A DNA stretch of 64,000 bases from Micavibrio sp. (lineage in GTDB: Bacteria > Pseudomonadota > Alphaproteobacteria > UBA9219). Numbering within the stretch: position 1 is the first letter of the stretch; each line of letters opens with the position of its first letter. A program made the translations under genes and the position numbers. The DNA lies in contig DYDA01000002.1 in assembly GCA_020718105.1 (NCBI GenBank), positions 53,954 through 117,953 on the forward strand. Reading direction: 5' to 3'. Positions 26,628 to 35,559 of this stretch are shown one piece after another. The notes beneath the pieces were generated by a model. It had not been told where the DNA came from. It worked only from the letters and a program-made list of their open reading frames with translations, and did no database searches.

Positions 26628-26653
26628 AACAACATTTATTGGGAAAACTTATC

Positions 26654-27829
26654 ATGACCGCCACCAAGCCCCGCCACGCCGCCAAGCGCACCTATCTCGA
26701 TCCATTTAAGGACATCAAGCGCACGCTTGTTCTGCTCGGCACGTTTCTGGGCGTGTTCGGCTTTGGCCTTGTCAATGTCTTCTCATCCTATGACCTTAGC
26801 TCTGGCGGTTATGTTCAGCTCGCCGCTTATTTCGTGCCCGCCCTTTTGTTGGCAGGCTTTATTTACTGGCCGCTTTTGTACATGGGCTTTAGCGTGGCGG
26901 ACGGTCTGAAGTGGCGCTTTTTCATTTTCGCGATTCAGGTGGCCTCCATTGCGGGTTACCTCATCGCCCCGCCTCTCCCTCTTTGGCGAGGCCTTGCCGC
27001 TGGCCTCGTGCTCGCGCCCTTTTGGACAGCGCATCATATCGCCATGGTGCAAAACACCACCCAAGGCAACCGTGGGTTTGAAGTCGCGCTATCGCAATTC
27101 ATCATGTTGCTCAGCGGCGTCGCGACAGCCTTATTCGCCGCGCATTATTTAAAAGAAGCCAACCCGCTGGTCGCCATCACCATCGCGCTTTTCGCCCTCA
27201 TGGCTGGGACGGGCTGCTTTCTGCTGGCCTCGCGCTGCGTGCGGCAGAATACGACCCGCGCCTTTATCAAGGAATGCAAGGCCATCGCGCACGACAACCC
27301 CTATATGGCACGGCGCATTATTTCACAAAGCTTGTTCGAAGCCTCTAGCTTCACCTTCGCCGCCCTGATGTTCCTCGTCGGCATTTCACCGACGATTATG
27401 GCGACGATCCTCATCGCCCGTCTCGTCCTTATGGCGTTTCTATCCCCGCTTGTTGGCAAGATCGCGCATAATCACAGACATCACGGCTATGCGATAGGTC
27501 TTGGCTTTGTCAGCGTCTCAATGCTTGTTCTGGCAACAGCGCCATCCCTTAGCCTTGTCTTTCTCGCCTTTCTCATCCTTTTCGGCATAGGCATGAACTT
27601 TTCTAATGGAGCCTTGGCCTCTGGCCTTTATGAAATGCAAAGCTATGCCACGATGATGTGGAGCGAAGTTTATATGGCGACAGGTCGCGCCATTGGCCTT
27701 GTCGTGTTTGTGCCGCTCATGTTTGTGAATGTGACGGTCTACCTGCTGGCGCTGGCCGCTCTGGCCGCCGTCCTATACATCGCCAACCGCCACTGGCAGC
27801 GCAGATGGGCCGAAGCTGGGGCGATGTAA
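26654..27829 (+). CDS. MFS-like membrane transporter
   Basis: 391 residues with about 11-12 hydrophobic segments and a cytosolic loop in the middle (RCVRQNTTRAFIKECKAIAHDNPYMARR). The helix LARLVLMAFLSPLVGKIAHNHR resembles the loop region of major-facilitator carriers, where an RxGRR/K-like loop follows helix 2. The substrate is unknown. I take the ATG at 26654 over a TTG at 26639. The gene stands between repeat-rich DNA and a converging phosphatase gene. Confidence 0.75.
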   Translation: MTATKPRHAAKRTYLDPFKDIKRTLVLLGTFLGVFGFGLVNVFSSYDLSSGGYVQLAAYFVPALLLAGFIYWPLLYMGFSVADGLKWRFFIFAIQVASIAGYLIAPPLPLWRGLAAGLVLAPFWTAHHIAMVQNTTQGNRGFEVALSQFIMLLSGVATALFAAHYLKEANPLVAITIALFALMAGTGCFLLASRCVRQNTTRAFIKECKAIAHDNPYMARRIISQSLFEASSFTFAALMFLVGISPTIMATILIARLVLMAFLSPLVGKIAHNHRHHGYAIGLGFVSVSMLVLATAPSLSLVFLAFLILFGIGMNFSNGALASGLYEMQSYATMMWSEVYMATGRAIGLVVFVPLMFVNVTVYLLALAALAAVLYIANRHWQRRWAEAGAM

Positions 27830-27846
27830 AAAGCCGCCGCCCCACC

Positions 27847-28692
27847 CTATTCCGGCATGATGCAGAACTGGGATATCCAGCCGCGCAGCGCTTGCCAGCT
27901 GTCAGGGTCGGGGGCGCTGAGGATTCCGCGTTGATAATGAGAAGGCTGGAACGGATCGCCATTCCAATGCGCCGTGTGGCCACCAGCCTCGCCGTGAATC
28001 AGAATACCTGCCGCACAATCCCATGGTGTACAAGTGTTGAGCCATGTGTGGAAATGAGTCTGCGTCGTCCGCCGCGAAAAATGCGGCTCCCCTACCACAA
28101 GACGGGCGTAGTCATGACACGCCGACAGCATCCGGTGAAAGGTGGGTTTCTCGGCAGGCGCGTTTTCTGCGCACGCATGAAAAGCATCAACGATGCGAGA
28201 GCCAACAACGCCCGACATTTGCGCGATAGGCGCAGGCGGCAAAACGCTAAGACGCTGCCCCTTGTAATACGCGCCCGCGCCTTTTTCCGCCGTGATGAAC
28301 TCTCTTGAGGTCGGATCATAAAGCCATGCCGCAATCGTTTGATTTTGTTCCGTCAGAGCAACAATGACACCATAAACGGGCTCACCGGCTATAAAAGCCT
28401 TGGTTCCATCCACCGGATCGATAATCCAGACGGGCGAATCGTCCGAAAAATGCCTCAAAAGACCCGAATCAGAGGCGAAAGCCTCCTCTCCCACCAATTT
28501 TGAGGGGGGTAACAGGGCTAAAAGACGCTCTGAAAGGGCTGATTCGGCCTCTTTGTCGGCAATTGTATAGGGGTCATCCTCACCTTTGAAGTGAATGTCA
28601 CATGCTTTCAGGTTGCAAAAACGCGGCACGATGTATTGATCTGCGACTTCTTGGATGGCTTTTTCGACAGCCTCATTCTTTATCTTTAACAT
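27847..28692 (-). CDS. Inositol-monophosphatase family phosphatase
   Basis: 281 residues with metal-site motifs of the family: EEAF (metal 1), WIIDPVDGTKAF and WDCAAGILI. Family members dephosphorylate inositol phosphate, histidinol phosphate or 3'-phosphoadenosine phosphate; which one cannot be decided here. The start at 28692 has GGAAAG 9 nt upstream and lies inside the last codons of hflX (20-nt overlap), indicating coupling. The frame is open further upstream, but that part lies in hflX and does not look like a phosphatase. Confidence 0.9.
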   Translation of the reverse strand: MLKIKNEAVEKAIQEVADQYIVPRFCNLKACDIHFKGEDDPYTIADKEAESALSERLLALLPPSKLVGEEAFASDSGLLRHFSDDSPVWIIDPVDGTKAFIAGEPVYGVIVALTEQNQTIAAWLYDPTSREFITAEKGAGAYYKGQRLSVLPPAPIAQMSGVVGSRIVDAFHACAENAPAEKPTFHRMLSACHDYARLVVGEPHFSRRTTQTHFHTWLNTCTPWDCAAGILIHGEAGGHTAHWNGDPFQPSHYQRGILSAPDPDSWQALRGWISQFCIMPE

Positions 28693-30085
28693 GAGCAATC
28701 TTTCCGAACTTGCTGATAAATCTTCCAAAATTAGACGGCTCCAAAGTAACCTTGAGCTGCGTTTTAGCGCGCTTATCCAGCTTCTCAATCACGCGCCCAT
28801 GACCATAAAGCCACGCCAAAGCCGCTCCCTCACTAAGTGGCAAGTCTATAGCATAAATCGCCGTCCGCGCCGCCAGCTGCTCTTCAAGCAACGCCAGCAG
28901 GGCATCAAGCCCTTCGCCCGTAAGCGCCGACACGGCGACCACGCCGCCCCGCGCCTGTGGGTTCACACCTTCCAAACTTAAAGCGTTGTGGCTGTCCCAT
29001 GACTGGCGTTGCGCGAAATCGCGCAAATTGTCACGTTCATCGGGATCAAGCAGATCGGCCTTATTCATCACCTCAATCAAACGGGCGTCGTCTTGCTCAA
29101 TTCCCAAATCGGCGAGGATTTTCTCAACAGCCTCTTTTTGCGATCGCGCTTCAGGGTGGGTCACATCGCGAACGTGAAGGATCACATCGGCAAACTGCAC
29201 TTCCTCTAATGTCGCACGAAAAGCATCGATCAAGTGCGTGGGGAGGTCCGAGATAAAACCAACCGTATCGGACACGATAACCTGCCGCCCGCTGGACAAC
29301 TTTAGCCCGCGCATAGACGTATCCAGCGTCGCAAACAGCATATCCTTAGCCATCACATCCGAAGCCGTCAGGCGATTGAACAGCGTTGATTTTCCGGCAT
29401 TGGTATACCCCACCAACGCAATGGTGGGATGCTCCGCCTTTTGCCGCGCCTCGCGCCCAAGACCGCGCGTGCGCCGCACTTGCTCTAGCTCAGCTTTCAG
29501 CTTCACGATACGTTGCGTAATCAGCCGCCGGTCAATCTCCAGCTGCGATTCACCAGGGCCACCCATAAAGCCAAACCCGCCGCGCTGCCGCTCAAGGTGA
29601 GTCCATGAGCGCACAAGGCGCGATTTTTGATAGGATAGCGCCGCCAGCTCGACCTGCAACTTGCCTTCTTTCGTGCGGGCACGAGCGCCAAAAATTTCTA
29701 AAATCAAGCCGGTGCGATCAATGACCTTACAGGCAAAAGCTTTTTCAAGATTGCGCTGCTGCACGGGCGAGAGAGCATGATCAACCACCACAAGATCAAT
29801 TTCATTTTCCTTGATCAACGCGGCATATTCATCAACCAAACCACTGCCCAAAAGCGTGGCAGGCGTTGGATGACTTAGATTAAAGGATTGCGCCTCTACA
29901 ACCATCAGATCGATGGCTTGCGCCAAGGACACGGCTTCTTCAAGAACCATGGCGACTTGGCGCGTTGTTCCTTTCGCGGAAGCCTCGATACGCAAAACAG
30001 GCTTAAGGACGAGAGCCCGCACGCCGTGGCGCACACCATCAACGTCTAAAGACTGATCCGTTTCTTCGAATTGTTTTTTGCTCAC
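28673..30085 (-). CDS. hflX: GTPase HflX
   Basis: Ribosome-binding GTPase that rescues or splits stalled ribosomes in stress. 470 residues: N-terminal HflX domain (about 40-200) with PATLLGSG and the FGARARTKEGKLQVELAAL block, then the G domain with P-loop GYTNAGKST, DTVGFISDLP (G3) and NKADLL (G4). The start is a GTG at 30085 with AAGGGG 8 nt upstream; a TTG two codons earlier is too close to that site. hfq, its common neighbour upstream in proteobacteria, is absent. It overlaps the phosphatase gene downstream. Confidence 0.95.
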   Translation of the reverse strand: MSKKQFEETDQSLDVDGVRHGVRALVLKPVLRIEASAKGTTRQVAMVLEEAVSLAQAIDLMVVEAQSFNLSHPTPATLLGSGLVDEYAALIKENEIDLVVVDHALSPVQQRNLEKAFACKVIDRTGLILEIFGARARTKEGKLQVELAALSYQKSRLVRSWTHLERQRGGFGFMGGPGESQLEIDRRLITQRIVKLKAELEQVRRTRGLGREARQKAEHPTIALVGYTNAGKSTLFNRLTASDVMAKDMLFATLDTSMRGLKLSSGRQVIVSDTVGFISDLPTHLIDAFRATLEEVQFADVILHVRDVTHPEARSQKEAVEKILADLGIEQDDARLIEVMNKADLLDPDERDNLRDFAQRQSWDSHNALSLEGVNPQARGGVVAVSALTGEGLDALLALLEEQLAARTAIYAIDLPLSEGAALAWLYGHGRVIEKLDKRAKTQLKVTLEPSNFGRFISKFGKIAHVKDKE

Positions 30086-30148
30086 GCCCAAACCCCTTTT
30101 GCCAATCTTATCAGCCCATGGCCATCGGGGAAAGAAGCTTATACAAAA

Positions 30149-30808
30149 TTAGCGGACACCCAAGACTTGATAGAAATAAAATCCTGCGGCAATCGTCGTT
30201 GAGTTTTCGTTTTCAACGCAACCAATCATTTTTCCATCAAAAACACCGGGCCAATTGGTTCCATCGATCAACGTGCCAAGACCAAAATCGCCCACATCAT
30301 CCGTTGCGGTATGCGCAGCACCCGTGGCCATAGAGTTTACCTTGGAATTAACCTCGTCACAAACGCCTTCTGCGACACGCAAAACAGCAACACGGCTTCC
30401 TGATGTCGTGCCAATCGCAGGAATAGCAATCAAAGGATAATTCCAAACATCCGTTGCCGGAGCAGCCGCCATGGAAACGGAAGGCGCCGTAATACCGCCG
30501 CCAAGAGGGGAAAACAAATCATCCGCAGCCGTTGTATGGGTAGGATCCAAATCAACATCGACGAATTCAACGCCGTTACCAAGAATGCGTTCAAAACCAA
30601 TTTTCAGGTTTTGCCCCATATCGATCATAGCGGTTGCTTTGGCTCTGTTACCCTCACCCGTCGTCCCTGTTGTAAAGGAGCCGCTGCCAGCAGCAATGGC
30701 GGCCGCCAAAATTCCAAGAACAGCGATAATAAACAGGATAGGCCCGATCGCAATACCGGCAGACGCTCCCATGCGTTGATAATCTCTATTCAATACGATG
30801 CCTGTCAT
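30149..30808 (-). CDS. Pilin-like surface protein of the type IVb pilus cluster
   Basis: 219 residues with one N-terminal hydrophobic helix (SAGIAIGPILFIIAVLGILAAAIAAG), the layout of a pilin or pseudopilin, and a Thr/Ala/Gly-rich exported part with two cysteines (VCDEV and GCVEN). There is no typical FTLxE processing site, so it may be an unusual minor pilin or an anchored surface protein. It follows the pilus operon on the same strand after 163 nt, with AGGGGA before the ATG. My assignment rests mainly on context. Confidence 0.6.
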   Translation of the reverse strand: MTGIVLNRDYQRMGASAGIAIGPILFIIAVLGILAAAIAAGSGSFTTGTTGEGNRAKATAMIDMGQNLKIGFERILGNGVEFVDVDLDPTHTTAADDLFSPLGGGITAPSVSMAAAPATDVWNYPLIAIPAIGTTSGSRVAVLRVAEGVCDEVNSKVNSMATGAAHTATDDVGDFGLGTLIDGTNWPGVFDGKMIGCVENENSTTIAAGFYFYQVLGVR

Positions 30809-30971
30809 GGAGTCCCCTGTTTCAAGTTTTTAGCTATTGAATAATTTAGGTTGAGATAGTTAACCAAAGATTACCCTTGCCAAAAGCAACGATTCGCTCC
30901 CGTTAGTTTGTCATATTCAACAATAAATGCAACAGCTTTCCCACTGATTATAAGCGATAGATCAATCAAAT

Positions 30972-31484
30972 CTATTTTGCATCAGGCACAGAGAAAGTGA
31001 TTTTCTGCGCAACAAGGGTCGCCTTCATGGGCGTTGCCGCCGGACACTTCATCCCCACGCAAAAATCTTTAATTTTCCAGCGATATTGTGGGGAAATCGT
31101 ATCAATATAACTTAAAACGGTCAGCCACGTTCTGAACTTCGCCCCTTCAATCGTAGAAATTGTTAAAGACTGATCGTTAGATAGCGCAAACGTAATATCA
31201 GGAAACCGACTTTTCATGCGCTCAATAATAACGCCTATTTCCGAGGCCTCTGGCGACTTTGTCACGATCTTAGGAAGGAACGGCTCTTGCGCGGCAGCCT
31301 CAACAACGCTTTTTTTGGCCTGCACAGACAGATTAAGGGTATAGAGCGCAAAAACAATAATCAAAAGAGTGCCCCCCCAACAAGAGGCCACAATAACAAC
31401 GGTAGCTTTATCAAAAGACTGGACGGCGCGACCGATCAGACGAGGCGCCAACATACGCGCAAAAGAAAGCCCTTCGGTTTTCAT
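30972..31484 (-). CDS. PilO/GspM-like inner-membrane protein of the pilus operon
   Basis: 170 residues. A basic N-terminus is followed by one membrane segment (VVIVASCWGGTLLIIVFALYTLNL), a short helix and a compact alpha/beta part (ISTIEGAKFRTWLTVLSYIDTISPQYRWKIKDFCVG...). The fold and size resemble assembly-platform proteins such as PilO or GspM, with a periplasmic ferredoxin-like domain; this is inference. It begins 4 nt after the stop of the preceding gene, so co-translation is likely. Confidence 0.6.
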   Translation of the reverse strand: MKTEGLSFARMLAPRLIGRAVQSFDKATVVIVASCWGGTLLIIVFALYTLNLSVQAKKSVVEAAAQEPFLPKIVTKSPEASEIGVIIERMKSRFPDITFALSNDQSLTISTIEGAKFRTWLTVLSYIDTISPQYRWKIKDFCVGMKCPAATPMKATLVAQKITFSVPDAK

Positions 31485-31488
31485 TTTC

Positions 31489-32574
31489 TTATTTCCCCTT
31501 CTTCACTTGCCCAAGCGTTAGGGCGTCACGCGAATTGCCGATCACAACGCCCAACTCTCCCCCCGCTTCAAGGGTCTGCCCGCCAAGATCATTGATGCGA
31601 TTTGATGTCACGTTTTCTGGAACAATCGCACGCCAAAGAACTTTGTTATTCGTAATTTGATAAATATCTAAATAGCCGTTGAGTGACAGAAGACCATCGT
31701 TGATATCGGCAAACTTAGCCAATTGTTCACGCATGGGACTGGCGCGTTGGGCTTGAACAGCGTGAAGAAGCTGAACCGCTTTTTCCTCTGACCTTGCCTG
31801 AATTTCATGAAGGTTTGAGTTTGAGCTCATCGCCGACATCGTCGCAAAAAACCAAACAATCACAGCAAGACTTAAAACGATCATGGCCGCAAAAACAGAA
31901 ATCGTCGCCAAAACGCGGCGGGATCTTTCCTCAAAAAGAGAAAGCGAAAACCAAGAAACCGGTGCAAGTTTAGCGATGCGATCAGGGATCATCTCTATCA
32001 CAGGCGCATTGTCAAGCTCACGCGACATGCGCTCGGCCTTGGCGCGCACCACAGATGACGTTCCGCGATGAATCTGCAAGCCCTCTTTTAAAACCGTCAT
32101 CATGGTCGCTGATTCATCGCTGAAATAGGTATAGATCACGGGCGGATCGATAGAATCCTTCATGCCCGGAAGACAAGAAGCAAACGGACACCATGTATTG
32201 GGATGGGATCCCATATCGGTCGAGCGCACAACCAAATACCAAATTCTATCGCCCTTGGCCTGCCAAACAATGTGAATGCGCTCAGTATCTGCGGCCTCCG
32301 CCGCTGCATTCCAGACAATCTCTTGCTCGCTTCCCACCACACGAGGACAACAGCCCCCTATAATGTCAACAGGGAAATGATAATCGCCAACAACAGAAAC
32401 CGACCCCACCAAAGATTGAACCAACGTGCTGGAAGATTCGGCAGAGAAAGAATCTTCAGCACCAGAACCAGGCGAAACCGCCCCTTCTTCATACAAAGGA
32501 TCCGCCGCCGCTGCGTGTCGTTTGCCGCCGACAAAGAAGCCTATGACTTTTGCAGCGAGCCCCTTGTTCACCAT
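31489..32574 (-). CDS. Unknown component of the pilus operon, one membrane segment
   Basis: 361 residues. The N-terminal half (1-215) is cytosolic, with a possible GspL/PilM-like role but no actin-like ATPase motif that I can recognise; a CC pair (GGCCPRV) and two further cysteines (WCPFASC) are seen. A membrane segment (VLATISVFAAMIVLSLAVIVWFF) is followed by a coiled part and a small beta-rich end. This layout, cytosolic domain, one span, periplasmic tail, is that of GspL. GGAGG precedes the ATG and only 2 nt separate it from the upstream gene. Confidence 0.6.
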   Translation of the reverse strand: MVNKGLAAKVIGFFVGGKRHAAAADPLYEEGAVSPGSGAEDSFSAESSSTLVQSLVGSVSVVGDYHFPVDIIGGCCPRVVGSEQEIVWNAAAEAADTERIHIVWQAKGDRIWYLVVRSTDMGSHPNTWCPFASCLPGMKDSIDPPVIYTYFSDESATMMTVLKEGLQIHRGTSSVVRAKAERMSRELDNAPVIEMIPDRIAKLAPVSWFSLSLFEERSRRVLATISVFAAMIVLSLAVIVWFFATMSAMSSNSNLHEIQARSEEKAVQLLHAVQAQRASPMREQLAKFADINDGLLSLNGYLDIYQITNNKVLWRAIVPENVTSNRINDLGGQTLEAGGELGVVIGNSRDALTLGQVKKGK

Positions 32575-32576
32575 TT

Positions 32577-33800
32577 TTATCCTCCGCGCATTTCCGTAAG
32601 ACTGTTGAGGAAGTTCTGATTTTGAAGCATCAACAAATAGATCGTCGTCAAAATTGTAATGCCTGACAAGCCAATGAGCAAATACAAACCGAATTTCAGT
32701 ATCTTGCGCTGATCCGCCTTGGCCATCAAGTCCCTTTCCACGGCAATCGATTCATAGACCTCGCCCAACTGATCCACCGTTTGAATCGTTCTTATCTGGT
32801 CGCGTTCAGGCTTAGAAAGAGGCCAACGTGATAAAGCTCGCGCTGGCTCAACGCCTGATAGAATCTTTTGTTTGCATTCCGCCCAATAGGTTCGCGCCGC
32901 AGGCTCAACAGAACTTTCAATAATAATTTCCAAGGCTTCGGCCAAAGGAACCTTGCCATGCAAAAGGCGCGTCATCAACTTACATGTGTCTTTTAAGCTG
33001 ACGTTACGCAAATAAGGGGAAAGCATTGGGACTTTCATCATCAACCGCGCCGTATAATGATCCTTTTTATGCCGATTACGCCAATAAGAAAAAACAAAGA
33101 AAACAATGGCCAGAATAATCAATGACGATATCATCAACAGAGTCATGTTCATAATACTGACCCACTTAATCCCTCGCTCGAATTTGGCGATCACTTCGGG
33201 ATCGGTGCTATTCGTGCCTTTTTCTTTCAGATAAGGAATAAACCCAAATTGCGTCCCCCAAATAGAACCGATAGTTGAGATAATATCGAAAGACAGCCAG
33301 CTGAGCGCCGCAATAATCGTTTTGTATTGGTTACCTTTTTGCTCCACATGCTCAATCGCGTGTTGAATAACGCCTTTCAAATCACCTGCGCGTTCCCCTG
33401 CGGTAATAATCGCCATCGTCGGCGCATCCATCAGCTTTAATTCACGCAAGGCTTCAGAAAACGATCCGCCGCCTTTCAACACGGTGCGCGTCGGCAGAAA
33501 AGCCAAGCGGCGACGAGAATCTTCTTCTCCTTCAATAATGTTAAGCAGCGCCGTTCCCGCCGATGCTGTCGCTGACTGAAACCGGATGGCGCGAAGCAAC
33601 TGCATTTGCCAATCACGTGAGCGAACATCCATCCATTCAAAAAGAGGCGGCTTCTGTTCATGAATGTTGATGGGCCACACACCTCTGCCGCGAAGCTGCC
33701 GCCGAACAGCATGCGCATCGGGAAGATAAAAATCTTCCTCATGAATGAGAACAGCGCCACCAATGGTTGGTTGGGCATAACGAGCATGATAAAGTTTCAT
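32577..33800 (-). CDS. GspF/PilR-family inner-membrane platform protein
   Basis: 407 residues; polytopic protein of the assembly platform of a type IV pilus or type II secretion system. Two GspF domains are seen: the first holds the RERAGDLKG-like block (AGERAGDLKGVIQHAIEHVEQKG), the second MTRLLHGKVPLAEALEIIIES with later TVDQLGEVYESIAVERD. Three hydrophobic segments are present. The start at 33800 is preceded by GAGGAGG and lies 13 nt after the ATPase stop; the longer frame upstream is not used. Counterpart in IncI plasmids: PilR. Confidence 0.88.
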   Translation of the reverse strand: MKLYHARYAQPTIGGAVLIHEEDFYLPDAHAVRRQLRGRGVWPINIHEQKPPLFEWMDVRSRDWQMQLLRAIRFQSATASAGTALLNIIEGEEDSRRRLAFLPTRTVLKGGGSFSEALRELKLMDAPTMAIITAGERAGDLKGVIQHAIEHVEQKGNQYKTIIAALSWLSFDIISTIGSIWGTQFGFIPYLKEKGTNSTDPEVIAKFERGIKWVSIMNMTLLMISSLIILAIVFFVFSYWRNRHKKDHYTARLMMKVPMLSPYLRNVSLKDTCKLMTRLLHGKVPLAEALEIIIESSVEPAARTYWAECKQKILSGVEPARALSRWPLSKPERDQIRTIQTVDQLGEVYESIAVERDLMAKADQRKILKFGLYLLIGLSGITILTTIYLLMLQNQNFLNSLTEMRGG

Positions 33801-33813
33801 GGCGTGCGCCTCC

Positions 33814-35559
33814 TCACCGTCCACGCCCTTGTCGCGACGAGGCCTCTTCAACCATCAAGGAAGCCCCCATATTGGCATCAATCGCGCAGCGCCGAATAAG
33901 ATCGCGAATGGACTCGCGGCGCTGCAAATAGATTGTGCCCGGCACATCAACAACCGATGTCGTGACGTTCGAAACCATCATCTCAGTAATCGCGCGGCGA
34001 CTGGCCTGATCCTCTGGCGGGAACATGGCCTCTAAAATAAGGGTACGGCCTAAAAACCCTGTATGATTGCATAAATCACACCCGCCACGACTGGCCAGCG
34101 CGACGTTTTCCTCTGGCCTTAGACCGATATCAGCGCAACGCGCTTCATCTTGAAATATACGAATGGCCGTATCAAGCGTATGACAAGCGGGACAAACCGT
34201 TTTCACAAGGCGTTGAGAGAGCGAGGCAACAAGAGCGTGCCCCAAAATATAAAGACCGCTGGTGCGATACGCCGCGCTTAAAAAGCCGTCAATGCGATCA
34301 AGAGTGTGCAAAGCATCAACCGCGTGAACCGTTGTGATCACCAAGTGTCCGGATTCCGTTGCGCGAAGCGCGGCTTCAACCGTGTCACCATCACGCATTT
34401 CGCCGACGATGATGACATCAGGGTCATGACGCATGAGAGCGCGAATAATATCAGCAATTGAGTTGGCCGAATTATCGGTGACCGACGTTTGATCAACAAG
34501 CGGCATATCGTATTCAACAGGCGCTTCAACCGAATAAACAGCGCGCGCTGAACGATCAATTTCTTGAATAATACCATAAAGCGTCGTCGATTTACCGGAA
34601 CCCGTAGGTCCACTGACGACAATCAGACCGCCGTCTTTTGTGTGGCCATGAACGGCCTTGCGTAATTTATCGGCCACGGACGGCGCATGCATAAACAACT
34701 CATCAAAGCCACGCAGATTCTCACGATCCAGCAAACGAAGCGTCAGCTTTTCGCCCGATGGCGCAACAGGCAGAGCCGCAACACGAACGTCGATAACACG
34801 CCCTTGCCACTCAAACCCAAGACGTCCGTCTTGAGGATGTTGCCTGTCGGCGGCATCCATCTTCGAGTCCGTTTTGATGCGCGTGACCAAGGGAGCCATA
34901 ACGCGGTGAGGAATCAAATGCTTGTACACAAGATCGCCGTCAACGCGATAACGGATCCAGCATCGCGCATCGTCTTCTTGCAAAGAAAAATGAATATCCG
35001 ATGTGCGGCTTTGCAAGGCTTCGGCCAAAATATCGTTCAGCGCTTGCTCAATCAAACTGGCATCATCCGGATCACGCGCCAAGGCCGCAAACACGCGCAA
35101 AAGACGCTCACCCGCCACTTCGCTTTGCTCACGCATAAGACGCGCCAGTTCAGCGCGATCCCACGATTCAACATCAATCTTCAAAACGTCGCGGTTAGCG
35201 CGTTGCAGCGCGCTGGTGATACGCAACAGATCGGCATCATCCACGCGGTCACCCGAAGCCACGCGAAGAATGCCGTCCTTCAGCTCTAGCAGGCAAAGCC
35301 CCATCGCCGTTTGGTTGGCAACCGAGACGTAAAGGCGCAAGGCCTGCATCGTCAGGTCTTCACGAGCCGCGCCTTTTGTTTTCTGGCGATTAATGCCCTC
35401 ATCCACGAAGCCATTGCGATGAAGGATTTCCTCAATCGTCAGATAGCGCCCTGTCGCACGGCGCATCGTTTGCTCGGCCAGCGCAAGCTCATAGTGACGC
35501 GACTGGATGTTTTTTTCACCAGCGATGGGCGCTTCAACGGTTGTTGCCGGATCACTCAT
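33814..35559 (-). CDS. Pilus assembly / type II secretion ATPase (GspE/PilQ family)
   Basis: Cytosolic hexameric ATPase of 581 residues that powers pilus or pseudopilus assembly. Walker A GPTGSGKST is at 317-325, the Asp box and Walker B in DPDVIIVGEMRD, and the His box in GHLVITTVHA. Near the C-terminus two CxxC pairs (CPACHT and CDLCNHTG) form the zinc site of assembly-type ATPases, which argues against a retraction ATPase. An MshEN-like region is possible at the N-terminus. Its ATG shares a base with the stop of the upstream gene (TAATG). Confidence 0.93.
   Translation of the reverse strand: MSDPATTVEAPIAGEKNIQSRHYELALAEQTMRRATGRYLTIEEILHRNGFVDEGINRQKTKGAAREDLTMQALRLYVSVANQTAMGLCLLELKDGILRVASGDRVDDADLLRITSALQRANRDVLKIDVESWDRAELARLMREQSEVAGERLLRVFAALARDPDDASLIEQALNDILAEALQSRTSDIHFSLQEDDARCWIRYRVDGDLVYKHLIPHRVMAPLVTRIKTDSKMDAADRQHPQDGRLGFEWQGRVIDVRVAALPVAPSGEKLTLRLLDRENLRGFDELFMHAPSVADKLRKAVHGHTKDGGLIVVSGPTGSGKSTTLYGIIQEIDRSARAVYSVEAPVEYDMPLVDQTSVTDNSANSIADIIRALMRHDPDVIIVGEMRDGDTVEAALRATESGHLVITTVHAVDALHTLDRIDGFLSAAYRTSGLYILGHALVASLSQRLVKTVCPACHTLDTAIRIFQDEARCADIGLRPEENVALASRGGCDLCNHTGFLGRTLILEAMFPPEDQASRRAITEMMVSNVTTSVVDVPGTIYLQRRESIRDLIRRCAIDANMGASLMVEEASSRQGRGR

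Noticed and set aside
30809-30971. Sigma-54-like promoter (TGGCAAGGG...) before the pilin-like gene
   Set aside because: GG and GC elements are not at the required spacing of 10 nt; the match is weak.
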